A stretch of 64,000 nucleotides of DNA, taken from contig OY735219.1 in the NCBI GenBank assembly GCA_963457665.1, positions 38,983,477 to 39,047,476 on the forward strand, written 5' to 3'. Below the pieces are notes generated by a model that was not told where the DNA came from, searched no databases, and saw only the letters and a program-made list of their open reading frames with translations. Below are positions 34,601 to 43,597 of the stretch, in pieces. Numbering within the stretch: the first letter of the stretch is position 1; the number at the start of each line of letters is the position of its first letter. Made by a program: the position numbers and the translations under genes. This stretch comes from Thysanoteuthis rhombus. Taxonomy: Eukaryota; Mollusca; Cephalopoda; Oegopsida; Thysanoteuthidae.

Positions 34601-35930
34601 TAGCCCTTAAAAAGATTACAAGTCAAAATTGATACAAGGAATAATCTAAGTTTGTAGCCTGGGACCAAATCAATTCAAGAAAATTGTACTTTTAGGCAAC
34701 TGTAGAATTTGACCATAGGTCATTGTGGTTGAGCCATACCAAGCACACCTTCAGTACATAAACCTCTGTATCCCCCACCACTAAGGAAGGAGGACTGGGA
34801 AAAAGAAAAAAATATTTACGTTTCGAGATCCACTTTATAGTATATAGTAGGAAAAATTAAACAGCAGTTATGAGGCCTAGCCAAGTACTTCACCAAATCA
34901 AACGCTAGAGGTGGTCAACAAAAATAGCCACTTCTATTTTCTTCATGTAAGTGTTTCTATTGTCATTCCGCTCAGGTAAATGAACGAAATGCCAGAGAAT
35001 CTGTCATAAAAAATGACAATCTGAAGTGAATGCAGTTTCATGTCAATCACGAATGGGTTTTGTATTGAATCAACAGCTTTGAAGGATTCAGACATCTATT
35101 ACTATGGTGAAAGTTAATATTGAATTGAAGAATTGACTGCAGACAGAGGTGTTAGCTCAAAAGGTAAAGACTCTTATTGGCAGGTATTCGATTAGGCCTT
35201 TTATTTCAACCTCTCTAGAAATAATCCAACATTAGATAGATGATTTAAATGGGATTTAGTATATGGTTGATTCAATTCAAACAATCTTTTCTCTATTGGA
35301 TCAACCCTCAAGCAGCACTAAAAAGAGAATAATTTACAATAAAGAAAAGTTACTACCCCTGTGCATCAGAATGGCCAAAGTGTCTTTTCAAAAATTTGAT
35401 TCAAATAAATAGGTATACGACTATTTAAGCAACACGAAAACTAAACCATAAGTAGGCAGCAATCTCAGTGCATCCAATAAGTTGCCTGCTATACAATGTC
35501 GAATCAAGTGTTCGATCCCTAATCAAACTAAGAAAATGTACGGCCAAGATGTATATTTTCCATCAGGGTCAGTATTTCAGCCCACGTGAAAAGAATTCTG
35601 ACTGCACACTCTTCCTATTTGAGTGCAATACAATCATATTTCCCCCCTTTACTGGCCTTATGCCAGATTATATTCATAAAACTGAAAATTACCCCCCCCA
35701 CATTTGGCACATCCTTTCACCGATTCAGAGTTTAATCCTAGGAAATGATCATGTGAATGTTATTGCAAACCAATGTAAAGTAAGTTCAGAAATAGATGTG
35801 AAAATAGTATGAGACAACACATATACAGTCAGGAGAGCTATTTAGAGAATTTTATAATAATAGCAAAAAGCCAAAACAATGAATAAAGTTCCTCAGTTTT
35901 ATTATTCTGCATAAGAAGAGCTAAACATCA
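34601..35930. other. No recognisable gene; tRNA-like head near 35155
   Basis: TTAGCTCAAAAGGTAAAGAC and GCAGGTATTCGATTAGGCC at about 35151-35196 look like SINE A and B boxes. The 114-codon frame at 35468-35812 has no recognised domain. Confidence 0.4.
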
Positions 35931-36053
35931 TTATGAAGTTTCCATGATTGATTCTTCAGTGTGTTTGCCTTTGTCTGCAGCAACGCGGGATCGGCTCCTT
36001 CTGTCCAAGATGCGTTTGCGATCCTTGTCCAATTTTAATTTTACAATAACCAC
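35931..36053 (-). CDS. RPL26: RPL26 exon 4: codons 104-143 and stop
   Basis: The acceptor TTTTTAG precedes GTGGTTATTGTA, read as VVIV, and the frame then continues through [15 protein letters not shown] to the TAA at 35933-35931. The C-terminal end EESIMETS is shorter and more divergent than in vertebrates, which is usual for this part of the protein. The AATAAA on the same strand at 35903-35898 marks the likely 3' end. Confidence 0.93.
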   Translation of the reverse strand: MVIVKLKLDKDRKRILDRRSRSRVAADKGKHTEESIMETS

Positions 36054-39000
36054 CTAAAAAGACAAAGGACAACAGGTCAGGAAACAAACAAAGAAAAAGG
36101 TAGAGTGACATGGAAAGATTAACATTCAGAAGTGAGGAAAATCATCGGTAGAAGAAGGAATAAAATCTCCAAACAAAAATGTCACAGTTGAGTAGATTAC
36201 CAAAAGAGAGAAAGAAGAGGGGAAAAAAACAAACAAAAAAAAAAAAAAAAAAAAAAAACCCCCAACTTACATTGGATGGGTGAATGCCGACATGAACTGA
36301 GGCACCATTAGCTTTCTCTCTCTGGATCCTTTCAATGCAGATGACAAATTTCTTTCTGTAACACTGAACCACTTTGCCAACCTGTTGGCCTTTGTAATGT
36401 CCACGAACAACCTACAAAATTTCAAGATTGAAAAATTGAACTAAAATAAATCTACATGAGAGCAAGAACAAATAAAACAACAGAGAAGAAAAGATAAGTC
36501 ATCTTCAATTACAATGATCTGTACCATTAACCAGAACAATTGGTACTTCAAATGTTGGGGAGGGGGGGGGAGAGAGAGAGAGAAACATTCTATAGGAAAA
36601 AAATCACCCCCCCTCCAAAATTGAGGATACTATTTAAGAGACTAATGATTTAATTTAACCTCTACAAAACACCCCAATTAACATTAAATTTCAATGATAA
36701 ACCAACCTCATGTTAAAAATATTTTGCATGCCTCGTTAGTTTAGGCACAAGATATTCCAAGAATTATGGAAGGTTCCTGACTTTGTCCACAATCAAATTG
36801 AAAGCTAAAATTATGAATATGTTGAATATAATCATCAACCTGGTTTATAGAATAGAGCAAACAATGTTTCTCTAAATGCGACACCTCAATAAACACACAA
36901 TACTTGCAATTCTGTAACAATTTGTCTTGAAAAGTAACATTCAAATTTTGATGGAAGTTGTAGCTTAGGCGGTAAGATTTCCTACTACAAGTGACAAGTA
37001 GGCTACCCAATTCCTAAACATTTACTATTACCTCGTTTATTTAAACCAAACCAACTATACAACCAATTGGCTCAGGAGTACACAAGGTGAACAATAACAA
37101 AAGGCCATATAAGTCAGTTACAGACATCAGATTATAGTAGATATATTTCCCTTTCAGATCACTTAACAGCAAACAATGGTCAGAACAATAAGTCCACTAA
37201 CTCACTGCCAGTGAAATTGTTTATTGATTGATGTTCATGCTAACAGGAGCAAAATGGTGAAACTGATGAAAATTCATCTTCCTTTATTGGATAAAAACTT
37301 GTTCTGAGGTTCATTTGTTTCTTGTCTCACTCAAGATTTTACAAAACACCGTAACATCCCACTTAAAAAAAACAACAACAAACAAACAAGAGAATAGGAA
37401 CCAATTAATGGGGAGAGGGAGAGCAGCATGAATTAAATAAAAATTGAGAAAAAAAAAAAAATAAGAATAGCTAAGGCGATGAGATTTCCTACTTTGAGTA
37501 GGAAGTAGGCTACCCAAACTGTTAGTGTCACCAATCAATTGCCAAGTTAAAAAATAATATCTGACCCTGCATGATACGGAGGAAAAAAATGGAAAATTTC
37601 TATTCCTAATATTCAAAAAACAGTTTTTAGTGATCATACCATGAACTTGTTAATTTTTGGGCCATAGTGATCAACACATTACATACAAGTCAAATACTAT
37701 TTTCATTATGAAAATAATTAAATCCATAATCAGGTTCATACAAGAAAATCTTTGAAAATAACCAGGAGAATAAAGTGAACATCTCACTCTTTCGAGCAAA
37801 TTTTTCAGTTTTATTGCTATACTCATATCTCAATAAGAAATATGATTCAAAGTTTTTTCTAGCAATATTCAGACCCTAAAGAGTTAGGTAATGGCTTATA
37901 CTTATGATGTATAAGTTTTTTTTTCCATTACAAGCAAGTCAAGTTTTCTAGCTTGTTCAACACTAATGTATTACATTCACGAATCAGCACATACACACAA
38001 TTCACTTTGGAGGAGGGAAAAAAAAATTGAGGGGAGGAAGAAACATGATAAAAATAAAGTTTTGGCATGAGTTGTAGCTTAGGCGGTAAGATTTCCTACT
38101 ACAAGTGACAAGTAGGCTACCCAATTCCTAAACATTTACTATTACCTCGTTTATTTAAACCAAACCAACTATACAACCAATTGGCTCAGGAGTACACAAG
38201 GTGAACAATAACATAACTTTCATAGCAATCGATCAATTTCAAGTCAAAATATAATCGACAAAATACTTTAACCAGTGTTGAACGAAAAAATTATTTCCCC
38301 TGGTAACGATTCAGAATACTTTAATTATCGAATTTGAACAAATCAATTGATTCTACCTCCCATTCTCAATAGCGCAAAATCATTTTAGGACACCCATAAA
38401 TCCATTCAGGGTGGCCAAGATTAAGGACTCAGCAAAAACATATCTCGAGAGAATCTTGAGCAGAAGTAGGTCCCTCATATGGTAGTGGGATAAACAGGTT
38501 CAATTTTTGACAATATTGCTCAGAGTAGGAAAGGAACGATTAGATGGGACATTAGGATGACCTGATGTTTGCTCATGGTCAGAAAATATTATGGATTACT
38601 GGGATCTAGTAACATCAATACTTCATTTTCAAAAAGTGGAAAAATGTCTCCTACAAACCTGAACTTCATCATCCTTTCTAATAGGCATATTGCGGACATT
38701 GTATTTCTGTCGCAATTCTTTAGACAATGGAGATGTCATAAGTTTCCTTCTGATGTGAGAAGGGGCATTGAAATGCCTCTTTCGGTTCTTCCTTCGGGAA
38801 GAGGAAACCAATTTGTTCAGCTTCATTGTATAGTAACTGGAAGAGAAAAAACATTAAATCGTTAATTACAAGTGAAAATAATCAGCAAAGGAGCTTTCAA
38901 GTTAACCTAGAAACAGAAGAAAAAAAAACTTCAATGCATAAAGTATAGGTTTTCAGCCTGAATAAGTACGCAATAACGCATTAAAATATTCTGAATTTTT

Positions 39001-39258
39001 ATGCTCAAATCACAGTACGAGCATTTAAACACACGTGGGACTGAAGATAGAAAAAAATATGTTCTTCCTCATCCAAAACGAAGAAGCTCGTTGCCTCCTA
39101 CGTTAAATATGTGTCTGGTAGAAATCGCATCTAGTGCTAATTCTGTTGACCGCGAAGTTTTTTTCTTCATTATCCAGAGCGTGTTCAATACATGTTTTTT
39201 GGGGAAAAAGCTTAGCACCCTCAATTATCACTGTGGAGCATTACTCGGTCGGTTACAA

Positions 39259-39301
<43 letters not shown>

Positions 39302-40331
39302 GCAATTATAGAATCGAATAACTTTTCAGAGAATCGACTTTCTTCAAACTGCTATTACTTCATTCCATATCATACAATTACGAGAGATAGCATACCGCTA
39401 ACAAAAAAGCGTATTCCCGACTACAAATACCGGTTGTTAAATTAGCAGATAGAGTGAATACTCAATTAAGTAAAATTTTTAACGCCATTTCCATTAAATA
39501 TCTGCTAAGTATTTTGCTACAACTGACGGAGAGTCTTCACGACACCAGTGGTAATTTGGGACATTGAACAAGATTTATTTCAAAAACAAAAACCTTGAAG
39601 ATTAGTATCGTGTAGCATGGTTATTTACTCAGAAAATGTGGTAATAAGAAATAGTTGGTAAGGTAGTAGCTCTTTACAACGCACGAAACCAACTAATACT
39701 GGATGGCTTATGGAATGGAGTATCATACGGGCAAGCATGAGTATGAAAACAGAGGTTGACTGGAACGGGTAACGTAATTAAACTCCAGTTAGTGATTTAA
39801 AGCCGGTACGATTATTTTAATAGTAATCATTGGACAAACCCCAAGGCGAGTGGGTAACTAACTCAAAAGTAGGGTGCAAAAAAATTATATACAAGGCTAG
39901 CTAGCATCGGAAGGAAATTCGACCAAGACAACTACATCTAATTTCATGTCAACCGGTTGTCTTCCAGATAGACCGAAGATCATTTCAACTATCAGACATA
40001 ATTTGGACAATAATGAAGTATCAGGGATATGATACATGAAATAGGAATATTAGGATAAAAGCCAAAATAGTAAGTTTCAAACACGTGGTGAATACCATCT
40101 CGGTAATATGCTAAGATGGCCACGATGATAGTCATCAATAAAATCGACATTAAAATGAGACACAATGATCATGTTTTGGAAATAACTATATAGATCGTCA
40201 GCGTATACTATACTAAAATACAATATAAAACGATTTGGTAAAAATTATGAACATTTAAGACAAGATTTCAAAAGATGTCGGAGAAAGGACTCACCAAAGT
40301 GTACGGTATCACAAATGGCTGACGGAAAAGG
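35931..40331 (-). CDS. RPL26: RPL26 gene, 60S ribosomal protein L26 (eL26/uL24 family); whole gene span
   Basis: This gene encodes a large-subunit ribosomal protein that acts in the cytoplasmic 60S particle. Reading the minus strand, the coding parts are 38826-38659, 36411-36271 and 36053-35931. They give 56 + 47 + 40 = 143 aa, against 145 aa for human RPL26. All exon ends are phase 0 with GT donors and AG acceptors. Family blocks in order are the basic N-terminus [15 protein letters not shown] (about 14-28), [14 protein letters not shown] (32-45), PIRKDDEVQ (48-56), the KOW-type stretch [16 protein letters not shown] (57-72), [11 protein letters not shown] (82-92), VHVGIHPSN (95-103) and [15 protein letters not shown] (108-122). 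The C-terminus is shorter and less lysine-rich than the human one. A non-coding first exon lies upstream at 40331-40295. A minus-strand AATAAA lies at 35903-35898, 28 bp past the stop. The reading frame is intact and constrained, so it is very probably functional. Confidence 0.96.
36271..36411 (-). CDS. RPL26: RPL26 exon 3: codons 57-103
   Basis: The acceptor TTTTGTAG precedes GTTGTTCGTGG, read as VVRG. The exon ends HPSN|GTAAGT at 36271. The 141-nt length is exactly 47 codons and carries the KOW-like loop of the family. The following intron, 36270-36054, is only 217 nt and has a run of more than 20 T residues on the transcribed strand beginning about 13 nt past the donor. Confidence 0.95.
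36412..36740 (-). other. RPL26 intron 2, 3' part
   Basis: This is intronic sequence ending in acceptor TTTTGTAG. It holds a G-rich then GA-rich run on the plus strand at about 36556-36582. No coding or RNA feature was seen here. Confidence 0.5.
36956..37099 (-). ncRNA. Probable box H/ACA snoRNA, copy 1, in RPL26 intron 2
   Basis: Read in the host-gene sense, the segment folds by eye into two hairpins. The 5' hairpin has lower stem ACCTTG/CGAGGT and upper stem CCAATT/AGTTGG. It is followed by an H-box match ATAGTA (ANANNA). The 3' hairpin has lower stem TTTAGG/CCTAAG and upper stem CCTACT/AGTAGG, and then an ACA box exactly three bases from the inferred 3' end (ACAACT). Intronic placement in a ribosomal-protein gene, sense orientation and a length near 140 nt all fit guide RNAs for pseudouridylation. 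The spacing from pocket top to ACA counts to about 19 nt, longer than the usual 14-16, so the real fold may differ. The rRNA target was not identified. Confidence 0.6.
37464..37530 (-). pseudogene. Decayed third copy of the intronic H/ACA snoRNA (3' hairpin)
   Basis: About 54 nt align with the 3' hairpin of the two intact copies, sharing GGGTAGCCTACTT, AGTAGGAAATCT and CGCCT. The ACA box is lost (CTATTCTT instead of CTACAACT). An ANANNA match ACACTA lies just 5' of the hairpin, but the 5' half does not align. It is a degenerate duplicate or a diverged paralogue. Confidence 0.5.
38070..38213 (-). ncRNA. Probable box H/ACA snoRNA, copy 2, in RPL26 intron 2
   Basis: This copy reads base for base the same as copy 1 over 144 nt, including both hairpins, the ATAGTA H box and the ACA box. 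Identity stops abruptly on both sides, and the flanks are unrelated. It lies about 970 bp 5' of copy 1 in the same intron and sense. No poly(A) tail or target-site duplication was seen, so local duplication is more likely than retroposition. Confidence 0.6.
38659..38836 (-). CDS. RPL26: RPL26 exon 2: 10-nt 5' UTR and codons 1-56
   Basis: The polypyrimidine acceptor ending in TTCCAG places the exon start at 38836. The ATG is at 38826-38824, and Met begins the family-typical MKLN. The exon ends GTTCAG|GTTTGT at 38659. The reading frame runs on into the intron to a stop, so the donor is set by homology and by the GT consensus. Residue 5 is Lys where human RPL26 has Pro; the rest of the N-terminus is conserved. 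Confidence 0.95.
38837..40294 (-). other. RPL26 intron 1 (1458 nt)
   Basis: The intron lies between the TOP-type exon 1 and the exon that carries the ATG. It contains a (TA)n tract at about 39261-39297. The open frame on the plus strand at 39001-39321 has no recognisable domain and ends in the TA tract. No snoRNA-like element was recognised in this intron. Confidence 0.6.
40295..40331 (-). other. RPL26: RPL26 non-coding exon 1 with 5'TOP-like start
   Basis: On the minus strand the sequence CCTTTTCCGTCAG begins at about 40331, and a consensus donor TTTG|GTGAGT ends the exon at 40295. A pyrimidine run starting with C is the 5'TOP signature of ribosomal-protein mRNAs, which links their translation to growth signalling. 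The exon would be about 37 nt and non-coding. Its partner acceptor lies just upstream of the ATG, where TTCTCTTCCAG ends at 38837. The exact start site is inferred. The link to RPL26 rests on strand, spacing, donor quality and the TOP motif. Confidence 0.72.
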
Positions 40332-41500
40332 ACATCCGGTTGTTTGAATTCTGGGACTTAGATTTTCAGTCACTAGCCGTAGCTTCGTATTTGAGAATAT
40401 TTTCCCTAGTTTTTTGGAATATTCAAGTTATTGAAAATCCTTAAATACATTTCAGGTATACTTGTGATTAATAAATGAATAAATAATGGAATTGATAAAC
40501 TAATATGATAAAATATAATGACTTCGTTTCGTATTAGTGGATTATTATCTCCCTTAGGTATTTGTTTTTTTCATTTTTTTAAGAAATAAGAAGAATGTGT
40601 TTGTTTAGTAATTTGGTTTTAAAAACAAATCAATTATTAAAAAAAAAGAAGAAATAAACAAGTTTTCTTTTCCCAAGTAATATATGATTACTAAAAACAC
40701 TTCTTGTGCGTAAAGCCAATTTCAACAAGGAGGAGCTATTTCTCATACTCGTTTCTCCACGAGGTTTGTAAACAAATAATTATATTGACCATTAACGCGT
40801 TGGGAATGTTATTTCTTTTTATTTTAGTTTCTTCCAGACATTTTGTGCTGCTTTTATTTATTAATGATGAGAAAAAAATCCAAGTATTTGGTAGAGAGAG
40901 GAAAAACTATTTAATTTACCTTTTGAAAATTATAGCGTAAAAATGGAAAATTATGACAATGTTTTTCCGTTGTGTAGATAGGAATGCGCCTTCTACCGCC
41001 TTAGATTCAAGAGCAAAGTGTAGTATCTGTTCTGATGTCTTTATATTTTAAAAGTCATCATAATTGAATTTTAATTTTTTGTGGCATTTTAGTTTGATTT
41101 TGATCATTTTTAAAAAATCTTATCCATAACAAATTATTGATTGCTTGTTTTATAAAATTCAAGAAAAAATAACTTTAGAAAACAATTATGATACAATTAA
41201 TGTTTAAAATTGAAAACAGAAACTTAATGCAATGTATCGTTATTTTGAGAAGTACGGGTACAACATTTTGATGTTGAACCAAAAGCCACTGGTGGCACAT
41301 TACGATCTTTTTCATTGACTGGCTTAAACATAGCTAAAATTGGCCAGATTCAATTTCCAGATAACACTACTGCTAAAAAAAGTTATATATGCTCCAAAAT
41401 CTCATACAAAGGCTCTACAAAGTATAATCAAACAACATATTAATCAGATATTAACAGCACAATGAAAATAAAAGTAATTAATTTGTTTCTTTCCTTGATT
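40332..41500. promoter_or_regulatory. Intergenic region upstream of RPL26, including its promoter
   Basis: The first bases 5' of the TOP start, read on the minus strand, include AACCGGATGTCC, which resembles an ETS-family site. No TATA box was seen at the usual spacing, as is common for ribosomal-protein promoters. The rest is AT-rich with no recognisable gene. Confidence 0.4.
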
Positions 41501-41845
41501 TTATTGTAAATCATGCTCAACCTCACAAGGAGAGATCGCAAAACAGCACAATATATTAGGAAAATGAACAGGAGTCTGAGACATCATAGAATCCATTAAA
41601 AATTAAGATGGTTATGAGCTGGACATGTTGCAAAAATGGCAGACAACCACCGGACATCATAACTCAAAACATGGATCTTCAGAGATCACATATGAAATCA
41701 AGGCTGTCAGAATACAAGATGGCGAGACAAACTGGACAAGTTCAGAAAGTATTGGCTCCGCCATGCCCATGATAGAGAGGTCTGGCAAATCCTAGGGAAG
41801 GTCTATGTCCAACAGTGGATAATAAAAGACTGATGATGATGGAAC
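41500..41845 (+). pseudogene. LINE 3' end, copy between RPL26 and POMK
   Basis: The sequence carries the same C-terminal block (HAT-free, starting near the LNLT-RDRKTAQYI segment, then the GHVAKMADN region and VWQILGKVYVQ), with several stops. It ends TAAAAGACTGATGATGATG. It is 5'-truncated and inactive. Confidence 0.7.
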
Positions 41846-41929
41846 CAGAAATAACCAAAAATGAAATAAGAACTTTATACATGGTGGCTGCAAAAGAAAT
41901 CTTTACATCAAAGACACAAAATAAAACTC

Positions 41930-42190
41930 AACAAACAAAAGTGTGTTTGGGTTTAATAACCAAGAATAACGATTTGGGTTCATGGTGTCCATGATTTTTC
42001 AAACTAGGGCAGTGCCTTTCCCAAAAGTGCATGTTTGGAGCAGCCTTCCAAGATTGTTATGTAAAGTAATTTTCCATTTTACATAACTACGGCTTCAAAG
42101 CACTACAGTTACTGCTCTTCAGTGTCTCCAATTGAAATATTTTGTACCTAAAGAGTGGAGATAATTTATACAAACTATGATGAAAGATCT
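41930..42190 (+). repeat. Repeat family H, copy 2
   Basis: GGCAGTGCCTTTCCCAAAAG, TGTTTGGAGCAGCC and TGTAAAGTAATTTTCCATTT parallel the copy near 31.3 kb. Confidence 0.45.
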
Positions 42191-42480
42191 ATAAGCTTTT
42201 GTTCTTTATTTATTTTTCATTTGATTCCCAAACAACTTCAAACTCGACACTACCCTGCCTTTGGTGCCGACTAATATATCTGGTGAATGATGGCTTTGTT
42301 CAAGTGATTGAGTCATCGTGGTGCATGTGCTCACACAATTGAAGATTTCTTCAATTGTAGCAAGTACGAACTGCATAGGAGGTGTGGGTGGCCTAACAGT
42401 TAGCAGCACAGTAATTGGCGAACAAATAGAATAACTTGACAGTCCCGTCCACCTCCCCACAATATCTTGAGTACCATTGG
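42191..42480 (+). repeat. Repeat family I, further copy
   Basis: CAACTTCAAACTCGACACTA and GACTAATATATCTGGTGAAT parallel the units near 33.8-34.3 kb. The minus frame at 42206-42460 has no recognised content. Confidence 0.4.
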
Positions 42481-42784
42481 AAGCAATTTAAAAAAGAAAA
42501 GGAATGAACTACTTATAGATTTGTGGGTAGAGTAAGTGTTTTTGAATGAAGAAAGTGTTATGGCCTATAGAGGTAGGTTGGTTAGTCAGGGCCAGCCCTA
42601 AGGCTCCTGGCACCCTTAAGCTGAACTTTGGTGCTTCAGAAGGTATTCAACTGTCAAATATTCTTGAAAATCTGACTTCACATCTAGGACTTTTTTCATT
42701 TTGACTGTTGAACAACTGTAGCCATCAAAGATGGTGAAGGGTTCTATCCTTTTTTTTATGTGTTTGTTGTTTGTTAATATGTTT
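42481..42784. other. No recognisable gene
   Basis: AT-rich sequence upstream of POMK. A non-coding first exon of POMK might lie in this region or further upstream, but none is identifiable. Confidence 0.35.
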
Positions 42785-43130
42785 GTGTTATATATTCCAG
42801 CACTCCTGGCCATACCGTGTTGTCTGCAGATTTGAAAATTGGCATCAGTACTCCCCCAGATGCCTTCTAAAAATGTTTTTGATTTTTTGAAAAAAAAGCT
42901 TTTTTGACCTTTTGGGGACTTATTTTAATGGGTTTATTAATAACCTCTAGATTCTCCGGAATTTTATTCTATTTAGATGTTTTCCTGTGGAAAATGCCAC
43001 CAATGTCATAGATAGAATTTATTCAGACCATATTTATCCTTTGATTGAATTATTTTATATGACTTCAAAATTTGACGCTACGTTTTTTTTTATTGTTGAC
43101 TGTGATGGCCAGTTTTCATTCTGTTTGATT
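42785..43130 (-). repeat. Repeat family J, copy 3, just upstream of POMK
   Basis: Inverse of 18985-19355: GCACTCCTGGCCATACCGTG, AAAGCTTTTTTGACC, CTCTAGATTCTCCGG and TCAGACCATATTTATCC. It ends about 165 bp before the POMK start codon. Confidence 0.6.
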
Positions 43131-43294
43131 TATTTTCACATTTTTCCGTTACTCACTGTCTCAGACACATGACAAGCATCCCCTAGAAATAAGTGCCCTG
43201 GGTGATTGCTTGTGTTGCTAGGACCTGGGGCCTACCCCGTGATATGTAAGCATATTAATGTATAGGGTAGTTATTGAAATGTTTTCTTTTTCAG

Positions 43295-43597
43295 ATGGTA
43301 GGGTGGACATTTGTCCGTTGTCACAGCAGCAGTCATACAATATGGCTCCTTCTGCTTTGCATACTGACTGAGATTGGCCTGATTAGTCTTGTTACATCTC
43401 AAGGATACCAATTTCGTGACACTTCCCGATTGTGCTGGAAAAGCTCGTCAACACACAAATGGCTTTGTCGACCAGTCTGCAGGCATGGCTACTTTTCATT
43501 GCCTGGCATGGGACACTGTATCCAATGGTTGGGCTGTGAACACATAAACACTGGCATTGATGTTGGTGATATTATTGGCAATGGTGCCATTAAAATG
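43295..43597 (+). CDS. POMK: POMK coding exon 1 (codons 1-101): signal anchor, Cys-rich stem, start of kinase lobe
   Basis: This is the first coding exon of protein O-mannose kinase, which phosphorylates the 6-position of O-mannose on the core M3 glycan of alpha-dystroglycan in the ER. It encodes a short N-terminus and a hydrophobic signal anchor (about residues 15-34). A Cys-containing stem follows (C47, C58, C62, C75, C81), including CRHGYFSLPGMGHC, which matches the vertebrate stem. The exon ends in the glycine-loop-like IIGNGAIKM (K100). The ATG directly follows a polypyrimidine-AG at 43293-43294, so a non-coding exon probably lies upstream. The donor is ATG|GTAAGT at 43598 in phase 0. 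Confidence 0.88.

Noticed and set aside
43274..43294. Upstream extension of the first POMK coding frame
   Set aside because: The frame begins at a TTG, and the segment is the polypyrimidine tract of a splice acceptor ending in CAG just before the ATG.
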